Assembly: GCA_030848705.1 (NCBI GenBank) | Contig: CM061236.1 | Coordinates: 58,857,481-58,921,480, forward strand | Direction: 5' to 3' | DNA length: 64,000 nt | DNA from: Heracleum sosnowskyi | Lineage: Eukaryota; Streptophyta; Magnoliopsida; Apiales; Apiaceae | Shown: positions 44,690-55,491 of the stretch, piece after piece | Layout: each line of letters begins with the position of its first letter | How positions within the stretch are numbered: the first letter of the stretch is position 1 | Made by a program: the position numbers and the translations under genes | The notes under the pieces: generated by a model | Database searches by the model: none | Told to the model about the DNA's origin: nothing | Seen by the model: only the letters and a program-made list of their open reading frames with translations

Positions 44690-45862
44690 AAAATAAAAAA
44701 TACTAAAATTCATCCTGCATCGCACAGGCTTGTGTAACTTTAAAAATAGACTTGTGTTTTGGTTATTTGTAAACGGTTATGTAACTGATGTCAATGTTAG
44801 GGTTCTCTTTTTCTAAAAAAAATCAACGAAAACATGTTACTCTTTCTATTTTTTCTTATTAAAACCCTTCCTTTTCCAAAAATATCACGGACAAACCTTA
44901 CTTATTTATTTTAATACTTTTAATTACGGCAATTACCTTTTCAACTAAAACATGTTACTTTTTGTATTTTTTTTCATTTAAAAAAACTATAACTTATTAC
45001 ATTTTCAACTAAAATATATTAACTTTTCAATATTTTCTAACAAAATCCTCTATTTTCTAAAAAAATCATGGACAATTACCTTTTTAAAATAGAACATGTT
45101 ACTATTTCTATTTTTTCTTACTAAAACCCCACATTTTCCAAAAATATCACAAACAAACTCTTACTTATTTTAAAACATATTTTAATACTTTTAATTACGG
45201 GCAATTACCTTTTCAGATAAAACATGTTATTTTTTAAATTTGTTCATTTTTTAAGAAAACTATTATTAAATAATAATATTATTTATAACCAATTAACTTT
45301 TTAGTTAAAATACATTATATTTTCTATTTTTCTAACAAAGTCCATTCGTTTTCTATAAAATCACAAACAGTCTTCTTTTTCAACTAAGACATATGTTACT
45401 CTTTCTATTTTTCCTTACTAAAACCCCTACTTTTTCAAAAATATCACGGGTAAACCCTTACTTATTTATTTTAAAACCTATTTTAATATTTTTAATTATG
45501 GACAATTACCTTTTTAGCTAAAACATGTTGCTCTTTCTATTTTTTTTTAATAAAACCTCTCACTCCAAATATATCACGGGCAAATAGTTACTTATTTATT
45601 TTAAAACTTATTTTAATACATTTAATTATTGAAATTTATACTATACTATTATAAGCAAACCACCCTTTGGTTGGTAGTTTGGTCATCTGTTGATAGTTTG
45701 GTCATCTAAATAATAACTGTTAGATGTAAATATAGATAAATGAGAACCGTTGGATGTAATATTAAAAAAAAAAAAAATTATTGATATCTAAAATGCTCCA
45801 ACGGGTTCAAGGTTCAAATCCCGTCAACAATATAACCTAAGTTCAATTTAGCTACATAATTA
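44690..45862 (+). repeat. Left arm of a large inverted repeat (partner 53580-54485)
   Basis: Read in reverse complement this arm follows 53580-54485 nearly base for base: the hairpin tail and aactttaaaaatagacttgtg, then several caaaaatatcacgg sub-units, the 5' end tatactatactattataagcaaacc (45643), then to gctacataatta. The left arm has roughly 250 bp of extra sub-units. About 7.7 kb lies between the arms. Confidence 0.8.
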
Positions 45863-45880
45863 TTTTATTTTATTCTGCCC

Positions 45881-46081
45881 CCGTAATGAAACATTGCACC
45901 CCGCAATGAAACATTGCACCCTGCAATGAAACACTGCACCCTCGTAGTTTTGCGTGTATTTCGAAGTAGTTTTGGGGCTAATTGTAAGGGAAAAAAGGTA
46001 AATTAGTTACCCGTAATGTATCATTGCAGTCCCGTAATGTATCATTGCGGCATCTAGGAGCCCCGCAATGTTTCATTATGG
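45881..46081. repeat. Cluster of six 20-bp units with hairpin potential
   Basis: Three head-to-tail 20-bp units (45881, 45901, 45921) of the type ccgcaatgaaacattgcacc are followed by three related ones (46011, 46032, 46063) with tat or ttt in the centre. Each unit holds GCAATG-NNN-CATTGC, a 6-bp stem with a 3-nt loop. The block is GC-richer than everything around it. Confidence 0.8.
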
Positions 46082-46130
46082 TAGCTATTGATCCCAACCG
46101 TATAAATTTGAATTTAACGGATACGATTTG

Positions 46131-46156
46131 TTGGTTGGATTTCCCTTCCCAACCAA
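46131..46156. repeat. Short inverted repeat ttggttgg / ccaaccaa
   Basis: An 8-bp perfect stem with a 10-bp loop just before the Helitron array. It is too AT-flanked and has no U-tract logic to be a terminator. Significance unknown. Confidence 0.6.
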
Positions 46157-46191
46157 CCGAGGTCGTGGAAGGGCACCCATATATATATAAT

Positions 46192-49100
46192 AACTTAAAA
46201 CCCGTGCGATGCACAGATTATTAATTGTTATTTTTTTATTATTTTTTAAATATATTTGTTTAAAAAATAAGTAAGCATGTTAAAATAGCTAAACAATTTT
46301 AATTAATTAAAAAAATTTAAACAGATTTTAAAATAAATAAGTAAGGGTTTACTCGTTATATTTTTGAAAAATGAGGGGTTTTAGTATGGAAAAATAAAAA
46401 ATGTAACATATATTTAGTTTAAAAAGGTAAATGCCCGTGATATTTTTGGAAAATGAGGTTTTAAAATTTAATAATTTAAATTATTTAAATACGTTTTAAA
46501 ATAAATAAGTAAATGGTTTGTCCGTGATATTTTTAGAAAAAAAATGGATTTTAGTGAGAAAAATAAAAAAAGTGAATTGAAAAAGGCAATTTCCCGTGAT
46601 ATATTTAGAAAATGAGGGATTTTGTTAGCAAAAATCTATAATGTGTTTTAGCTGAAAAGGTAATTGATTATAAATAGGTATTTGATTAGTTATATTTTAA
46701 TATTTTTAGTAATTGCATTTGTTAAAAAAAATAAGTAGACATGTTAAAATAGGTAAACTTTTAAAAATAATTATAATATTAGGTTTAAAAATAAATAACT
46801 AAATGTTTGTCCGTGATATTTTTGGAAAATGAGGGGTTTTAGTAAGGAAAAATAGAAAAACTAACATGTTTTAGTTAAAAAAAGTAATTGCCCGTGATAT
46901 ATTTGAAAAAGTAGGGGAATTTGTTAGAAAAAATAAAAAAAATGTATTTTAGGTGAAACAGGTAATTGGTTATAAATAGGTAATATTATTATTTAATAAT
47001 AAATTTCTATAAATAAGTAAGGTTAATTAAGTAAAAACACGAATTTAAGAAAGGGCAATTAAGTAAAATCCCAACGTACCATACCGATCGACCAAACTTT
47101 TAATGTTAATATTAGGTTTAAAAATAAATAACTAAAGGTTTGTCCGTGATATTTTTGGAAAATAAGGGGTTTTAGTAAGGAACAATAGAAAACTAACATG
47201 TTTTAGTTAAAAAAAGGTAATTGCCCGTGATATATTTGAAAAAGTAGGGGAATTTGTTAGAAAAAATAAAAAAAAATAATGTATTTTAGGAGAAAAATGT
47301 AATTGGTTATAAATAGGTAATATTATTATTTAATAATAAATTTCTATAAATAAGTAAGGTTAATTAAGTAAATATACGAATTTAAGAAAGGACAATTAAG
47401 TAAAATCCCAACGTACCATACCGACCGAGCAAACTTTTAATGTTTTGTATATTATATAATAGTATAGTATTGATAGCTTAAAACCCGTGCGATGCACAGA
47501 TTGTTAATTGTTATTTTATTATTATTTTATTAATTGTAATTGTGCAAAAAATAAGTAGGCATGTTAAAATATCTAAACACTTTTAATTAATTAAAAATAT
47601 TAAAATAAATTTTAAAATAAATAAGTATGGGTTTACCCGTTATATTTTTGGAAATGAGGGGTTTTAGTAAGAAAAAATAAAAAATGTAACATATATTTAG
47701 TTTAAAAAGGTAAATGTCCGTGATATTTTTGGAAAATGAGGTTTTAAAATTTAATAATTAAAAGTATTTAAATATGTTTTAAAATAAATAAGTAAAGGGT
47801 TTCCTGTGATATTTTTGGAAAAAGAATGGATTTTAGTGAGAAAAATATAAAAAGTAAATTGTAAAATGCAATTTCCCGTGATCTATTTAAAAAAAGATGG
47901 ACTTTTTTAGAAAAAATATATAGTGTGTTTTAGTTGTAAAGGTAATTGGTTATAAATACGTATTTGATTATTTATATTTTAATATTTTTAGTAATTGCAT
48001 TTGTTAAGAAAAATAAGTAGACATGTTAAAATAGGTAAACTTTTAAAAAATAATTTAATATTAAAATAGGTTTAAAAATAAATAACTAAATGTTTGTTCG
48101 TGATATTTTTGGAAAATGAGGGGTTTTAGTAAGGAAAAATAGAAAAACTAACATGTTTTAGTTAAAAAGTTAATTGTCGGTGATATATTTGAAAAAGTAG
48201 GGGAATTTGTTAGAAAAAATAGAAAAAATAATGTATTTTAGGTGAAAAAGGTATTTGGTTATAAATAGGTAATATTATTATTTAATAATATATTTCTATA
48301 AATAAGAAAGGTTAATTAAGTAAAAACCCGAAGTACACTTAATTAAGAGCAATTAAGTAAAATCACAATGTACTACCGATCAATTTTTAATTTTTCGTCT
48401 ATTATATAATAGTAAGTATTGATATATACTAGCTTAAAACCCGTACGATGCACGTATTGTTAATTGCTATTTTATTATTAATTTTTTAATTGTATTTGCT
48501 AAAAAAATAAGTAGACATGTTAAAATAGCTAAACACTTTTAATTAATTAAAAACATTAAAACAGATTTTAAAATAAATTAATAAGGGTTTGCTTGTTATA
48601 TTTTTGAAAAATGAGGGGTTTTAGTATGGAAAAATAAAAAATGTAACATATATTTAGTTTTGAAAGGTAAATGCCCGTGATATTTTTGGAAAATGAGGTT
48701 TTAAAATTAAATAATTTAAATACATTTTAAAATAAATAAGTAAAGAGTTTTTCCGTGATATTTTTAGAAAAAGAATGAATTTTAGTGAGAAAAATAGAAA
48801 AAGGCAATTGAAAAAGGCAATTTCCCGTGATATATTTAGAAAATGAGGGACTTTGTTAGAAAAAATCTATAATGTGTTTTAGCTGAAAAGGTAATTGGTT
48901 ATAAATATGTATTTGATTATTTATATTTTAATATTTTTAGTAATTACATTTGGTAAGAAAAATAAGTAGACATGTTAAAATAGGTAAATTTTTAAAAACA
49001 TAAATATAATATTAGATTTAAAAATAAATAACTAAATGTTTGTCCGTGATATTTTTGGAAAATGAGGGGTTTTAGTAAGGAAAAATAGAAAAACTAACAT

Positions 49101-49338
49101 GTTTTAGTTAAAAAAAGTAATTGCCCGTGATATATTTGAAAAAGTAGAGGAATTTGTTAGAAAAAATTAAAAAAAATGTATTTTAGGTGAAACAGGTAAT
49201 TGGTTATAAATAGGTAATATTATTATTTAATAATAAATTTCTATAAATAAGTAAGGTTAATTAAGTAAAAACACGAATTTAAGAAAGGGCAATTAAGTAA
49301 AATCCCAACGTACCATACCGATCGACCAAACTTTTAGA
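46192..49338 (-). mobile_element. Head-to-tail array of Helitron-like units
   Basis: On the minus strand each full unit starts TC(AATACT or TAAAAG) next to A and ends with a hairpin tail (GTGCATCGCACGGGTTTTAAG) and CTAG or CTAT. Units: 48429-49338 (910 bp), 47474-48422 (949 bp), a 5' half-unit 47109-47473, and about 46192-47108 (917 bp). At the 48429 unit the 3' end CTAG is followed by T, as expected for Helitron insertion between A and T. At 47473/47474 one unit's 3' end directly abuts the next unit's 5' TC. Inside each unit a gtgatatttttggaaaatgagg block recurs about every 250 bp. There are no open frames of note, so the units are non-autonomous. Confidence 0.6.
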
Positions 49339-52300
49339 TAATAATTTCTTTTTATATGATATAATCTTGATCATCTATTTTTAAAAGTATTGGATCTAAC
49401 AGTTGAGAATGTTTTGGCGGTATTAGGACCAAATTACCAGGATAACATCATTAATTTTTCTTAATATTTATAATTTTTTTAATTTTTAATTTTTTTAAAT
49501 ATTTATTGCTAAAATATAATATACTCTTTTTTGTAATATGTTAATGATGCGGGAACTTTGAACTTTTGAGAAATTAAATTATCAATTAAAATATATTTTT
49601 TTGTAATAGTTCTTCTTTTAAAGTAGTACACCGTGACGATCAAAATTCTGTATAAAATTCATTTTTTTATAGTATATCCCGTAAATATCTATGTTATTAT
49701 ATTAAAAACTAAATAGTGAAAGCTTTCTTATAAGTGTGGTCGCTTTGTTTGATCACTCAATCCATAATCGTTGGATCTTTCAAATTAAATTGTTGAGAAA
49801 CGTTACATATTACAATTAAATTATCATGTAGAATGATCTAAGATTTGAATCTACCAACAACATATTAAAATTTACAGGTTTTTTTTTGAATTTTTTTTTG
49901 AATTTTTTTCCTTTCAGACATAGGTTATTTGATAATATTTTTTGTAAAGTACGATTTTTCAGAAAAGTACTATACTAATTGATTAACAAACTTTTAAAGT
50001 TTCGAATTTAATAATTTATGATGTATATAGGTTAAAAAAGTTAGGTCTGTTCTGTAACTGAGTCTACAATTTCAAAATACGGTTTTTTTAATATGAATAT
50101 AGTCCTGCTAACAATGAAATTAGGTGTCTATGAGTACTTATAAAACAAAATCACCATTTGCGTATAATTTATTATTTAATAATAAATTATATTTGATTAA
50201 TTATGATCTATAACTTAATAAAATAGGATAAAAAATATGCACAATTTTATAAAATTTTATCCTCGTATTATTATATTCTTTGTTGATTTGAATTTTTTTA
50301 GATTGATTTTATTTTTTGAACATAGATTTCTAAATTTAAAATAGTTAGAAAAAAGTAATTAAATTGGCGTTAAAATATTGATGACATAATAATCATGATT
50401 AGAATTTAAATACCCACTTTACTGATTTGGGCTTTATCTTGTGTTTTAAAAATCATATTTTGACGATTTTACACCCCACGTGAAGATAATTAAATTATTT
50501 TTAATTAAAAGATGGTTTAACAATTTTTATCTAACCGGAATTGTCCATGGAAGAGAAAAGAAAGTCACGAATTTTTTACATGGAGAATTCTATTCAATAT
50601 AGAAAACTTATTTATATTTGGTATATTTGGTTTAAATTATCAAAATACACTTTTTAGAATTTAAATATAATCCTATTATAAATAAAATACACTTTTTTAA
50701 TATTTGATTAAACGATTTTCATTTATCTAGTTAAGATCTAATAGTCCTTATTAATTTGGTTGTCACGATCAAAATTTTGGATAAATCTCTATTATGCTTA
50801 TTATATAAAAGTGTTTAATATAATAAGGATATCAAGTACATACTGATATAAGTATTTTACTAACTCCTTTTACTTTTAATGTTTTGGTTTTATTTATAGT
50901 GTATATAAAATTTTAAAATACATTATTACTTTAAAATTATTAAACAGTATAAAAATTATGTTATGATTATATAAAATTTTATTCTCATATTATTATAGTC
51001 TTTATCGATTTGAATTTGTTCTTGATTTATTTTAATACTTTATTGAAAGAAAGATAAAATTTCTATATTTAAAAGAATTAGTGGAAAAATAAATAAATTG
51101 GTGCTACAATTATAAAAAAATATTTATTAAAATTTAGATACTCACTTTACTATTTGGGTTCTATCCTGAATTTTAAAAATTGAATTTTAACGATTTTACA
51201 ACCAATGTGAAACTAACGAAATTATCTTTAATTTAATGATGATTTAATAATTATTATCTAACTTGACCAGTGACCTACCCATAAACCGAAAAGAAAAGAT
51301 GGTTAAGTATTATATTCAAAATTTTTGTTTATGAATATGAAACCCTCAATATTTTAATAATATTTTGATATTATCCTTTTATGTTTGTTATATGTAAAAT
51401 AATATAATTATAATTTGGATTAATCAAATTGTTATGTTTCTTCAGAAAAAAAATGTTTCAATTTATTATTGTACAGGAGTTCTCCTAAGTCTCTTATAAC
51501 GCAGGGTCATTGTTATATGATATACATGAGCATTATATTGATAATTTTTAATATTGTAATCGATATGAATTGTTATCTGATATTTGGTTTAACAATTATT
51601 ATCTAACTCGAACTATACATAAATTAAAAAGAAAAGATATTTAAGAATTTTTACATAGAAAAATTTTAAATTATCAAAATACACTTTTTAGTATTTAAAT
51701 ATAATTCTATTATTAATCATATACACTTTTTAATATTAGATCTAACAATTCTCATCGATCTATTTAAGATCTAACTGTAATAATTAATTTGGTCGTATAG
51801 TGGTCGTACACAGACCAGATCGATTTTAATTTTTTCTTAAATTGATTTTAATATTTTATTGAAATAAACATAAAATTTATAAATTTAAAAGAATTAGGAA
51901 AACAATTAAATTGGTGCTACAATAATAAAAAAAATTTATTAAAATTTAGATAATCACTTTACTATTTGGGCTCTATCTTAAGTTTTAGACAATAGATTTT
52001 AACAATTTTACAGCCCACGCGAAGCTAACAAAATTATCTTTAATTTAATGATGGTTTAATAATTATTATCTAAGTGGAACTATCCATAAACTAAAAAGAA
52101 AAGATAATTACGATTTTTTACATAAAGATTTCTATTCAATATAGAAAACCTATTTATAATTGGTTTAAATTAAAAAAATATATTAAAATTTAGATAATCA
52201 CTTTACTGTTTGGGCTCTATCTTGAGATTTAGACAACAAATTTTAACAATTTTACAGTCCACGCGAAGCTAACAAAATTATCTTTAATTTAATGATGGTT

Positions 52301-52604
52301 TAATAATTATTATCTAACTAGAACTATCCATAAACTAAATAGAAAAGATAATTACGATTTTTTACATAAAGATTTTTATTCAATATAGAAAACCTATTTA
52401 TAATTGGTTTAAATGATCACAATACACCTTTTAATATTTAAATACTATCCTATTATTAATCAAATACAATTTTTAATATTATATCTAACGGTCCTCATCT
52501 ATTTGAATATTTATGGTTTTATAATCCAACGGATCATATACTTTTGGTAGTACCGACCAAAGTTTTGGATAAGATCTCTTACGCTTATTATATACAAGCC
52601 TGTA
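49339..52604. other. AT-rich, gene-free DNA built of diverged repeats
   Basis: No coding sequence. A block beginning actttact.tttggg.tctatc recurs near 50420, 51142, 51957 and 52200. Tails of the type ccaaaattttggataa...cttattatata recur near 50790 and 52555, again at 53190. These look like decayed copies of another Helitron- or MITE-like family. Individual ends cannot be fixed by eye. Confidence 0.6.
51941..52425. repeat. 244-bp tandem duplication
   Basis: aaaatttagataatcacttt starts at 51941 and again at 52185. The two copies stay alignable through tatttataattggtttaaat, with a few percent differences. Confidence 0.75.
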
Positions 52605-53095
52605 ACCCGTGCGATGCACGGATGAATTTTAGATTTTTTTTTATTTTATTATCTATATTTTGATTTATATGATTTTAAAAAGTAATCAAATATAATAATA
52701 TATGTATGATGTTATTCTACGTTTTTTTAGCCTATAAGTTGTGCGATACACGGATGAATTTTAGTATTTTTGATTTATTATTTTAGTATTTTTTATATGA
52801 TTTTTTAGTATTTTATATCTTATTTTATTAGCATTTATTTGTATTTTGATCTTAAAATTCTTAATATGTTGTTGACGGAATAATATCTTGAACTTTTGAA
52901 TGTAGCTTAGAAAAATAGATGATATAAATATTTAATAATAATATGTTGTTGACGGGATTCGAACCTTGAACCCATGAGAGCATTTTAGATATCAAGAAAA
53001 AAATATTTTTTTAATATTACATCCAGCGGTTCTCATTTATCTTATTTAGATGAACTACCAACCAAATAGATGGTGGTTACTCTAATTTAATTTAT
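52605..53095 (-). mobile_element. Helitron-like element X, inverted copy
   Basis: Reverse complement of 44218-44740: two hairpin tails (cccgtgcgatgcacgg at 52611 and tgcgatacacgg at 52743), the tRNA B-box-like block in gacgggattcgaacct (52954) and the end accaaccaaatag. The 5' end is less clear than in the plus-strand copy. Confidence 0.55.
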
Positions 53096-53579
53096 ATATA
53101 TATATTTTTTAATATTAGATCTAATGGTTCTCATTCATCTATTTTAAAATCAACAATCCTTATTGATTTGGCGGTACATGACCAAAATTTTGGATAAGAT
53201 TTCTCTTACCCTTATTGTATATAAGGATTTAATATGTTTTGCAAACACCTATTCTACTTCCAATATTACATGTATGTGTGTGTGTCGCGTGAGTGGACGC
53301 GTATTTGGTATTCATTATTATATCGATTAACATAATCTTATAATACGTGAGATAATTTAACCATGAGATATTTTGTACATGATTTGAACTCACTAACTTG
53401 CCTCTGTGTTTATTATTTATTAGAAAAAGTTGTTTGTAGAAATTAAACTTGAGTTTATCTATTAACTGAAACGTCTTTATATCGCTAAACTATAAAATCA
53501 CAGATTTTTGGAACTTCACTCGAAACGTGTGAGTATCATTTGATAGAAGACATTTTATTTAACTTCAAAATATATAAAA
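53096..53579. other. Unassigned AT-rich stretch
   Basis: It contains a further copy of the ggataag...cttattgtatataagg tail (53190-53225) and a short (tg)n run at 53270-53285. Nothing coding. Confidence 0.5.
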
Positions 53580-54530
53580 ATAATTATGTAGCTAAATTGA
53601 ACTTAGGTTATATTGTTGACGGGATTCGAACCTTGAACCCGTTGGAGCATTTTAGATATCAATAAAATAATATTTTTTTAATATTACATCCAACGGTTCT
53701 CATTTATCTATATTTACATCTAACGGTTATTATTTAGATGACCAAACTATCAACAGATGACCAAACTACCAACCAAATAGAGGGTGGTTTGCTTATAATA
53801 GTATAGTATAAATTTCAATAATTAAATGTATTAAAATAAGTTTTAAAATAAATAATTAACTATTTGTCCGTGATATTTTTGGAGTGAGAGGTTTTATTAA
53901 GAAAAAATAGAAAGAGCAACATGTTTTAGCTAAAAAGGTAATTGTTCATAATTAAAAATATTAAAATAGGTTTTAAAATAAATAAGTAAGAGTTTGCTTG
54001 TGATATTTTTGGAAAATGTGGGGTTTTAGTAAGAAAAAATAGAAATAGTAACATGTTCTATTTTAAAAAGGTACTTGTCCATGATTTTTTTAGAAAATAG
54101 AGGATTTTGTTAGAAAATATTGAAAAGTTAATGTATTTTAGTTGAAAAGGTAATAAGTTATAGTTTTTTTTAAATGAAAAAAATACAAAAAGTAACATGT
54201 TTTAGTTGAAAAGGTAATTGCCGTAATTAAAAGTATTAAAATAAATAAGTAAGGTTTGCCCGTGATATTTTTGGAAAAGGAAGGGTTTTAATAAGAAAAA
54301 ATAGAAAGAGTAACATGTTTTCGTTGATTTTTTTTTTAGAAAAAGAGAACCCTAAACATCAGTTACATAACCGTTTACAAATAACCAAAACACAAGTCTA
54401 TTTTTAAAGTTACACAAGCCTTGTGCGATGCAGGATGAATTTTAGTATTTTTTATTTTATTATCTATATTTTGATTTATATGACTACCAACCAAATAGAG
54501 GGTGGTTTGCTTATAATAATATAGTATAGA
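53580..54530 (-). repeat. Right arm of the large inverted repeat, ending in a Helitron-like 5' terminus
   Basis: Partner of 44690-45862. On the minus strand the outer end reads TCTATACTATATTATTATAAG (from 54530) beside a (gata)n run. The hairpin tail tgcgatgcaggatg is at 54424. The same B-box-like block is at 53621-53632. Confidence 0.75.
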
Positions 54531-54544
54531 TAGATAGATAGATA

Positions 54545-55085
54545 GATTTATAATATTAGTATTTTATGTTACTAAATGGAATAGCTCGTCATATTTTAGA
54601 GGTTTTAGTTAGGAGAAATATTAGTTAGAAAATATAAAAAGAATAGATGTTTTGGAAAAAAAGCTAATCAGTTAGTCATTAATAATTATAATATTATTAT
54701 TTTATTTTATTAAATAGAATTATTAGTGATATATTTGGAAAATGAGAGGTTTTATTTAGAAAAATTAGAATAGTAGAAATTTTAGTTAGAAAATATTTAA
54801 AAAAATATACACTTTGGCTAAAAATAGTAATAGGTTAGGTATTAGTAATTATAACCTTATTATGTTATTTTATTTAATAAAACTGTCTGCGATATTTTTG
54901 AAAAATGAGATGTTTTTAGTTTGGAAAAATAGAAAAGATATTCTATATAATAATTTTAATATTTATCTAACGGTTATTTGATCAGAGATATCTAACGGTT
55001 ATGAATGGAGTGACCAGGCTACAAAAACTTTCGTATCAGACTACAAAACTTTCAATGTTTCGTCTTTAATATAATATAGTATAGA
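54545..55085 (-). mobile_element. Helitron-like element Y, copy upstream of ABCG26
   Basis: On the minus strand it begins TCTATACTATATTATATTAAA next to A (55086) and continues gacgaaacattgaaagttttgtagtc. This is an inverted copy of the sequence at 62224 downstream of ABCG26. Its 3' end is not identified. It ends about 400 bp before the ABCG26 start codon. Confidence 0.6.
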
Positions 55086-55491
55086 TAAGGAGTTAATGTG
55101 TGAGTGGGTGTGTGGGCGCGTGCGCGTGCTTGTAAATAATTAAATTCTGAATTTGGCTATTGAAATAAGAAAAATAATATTTTGACTTGTACATATGTAA
55201 CAAGTCAAAACCAACTCTGCATAATTTGGCAGATTTGTACAATAAAAGAGTAGTCATGTTTTTGCCACATAGGTAGGTCAATGTGGTACCAAGGGTGTGC
55301 AACAACTAAACTAGTTGAAAAACCTTTATTATATGCAATTAAGTTAGCATGCAAAGCATGTGGCTCAACGATCTACATCCTTTTTTATTCTATTTAGGCC
55401 TGTTTTAGGTACATAATAGTTGATCCAAATATATTATCTATCATAAATAAATATTATGAATTGTTCCGAAATAGTCAGACATAGATTTTGA

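Noticed and set aside
45881..45940. Three 20-bp repeats as a CRISPR-like array
   Set aside because: Units are directly adjacent with no spacers, and the context is a plant nuclear genome.
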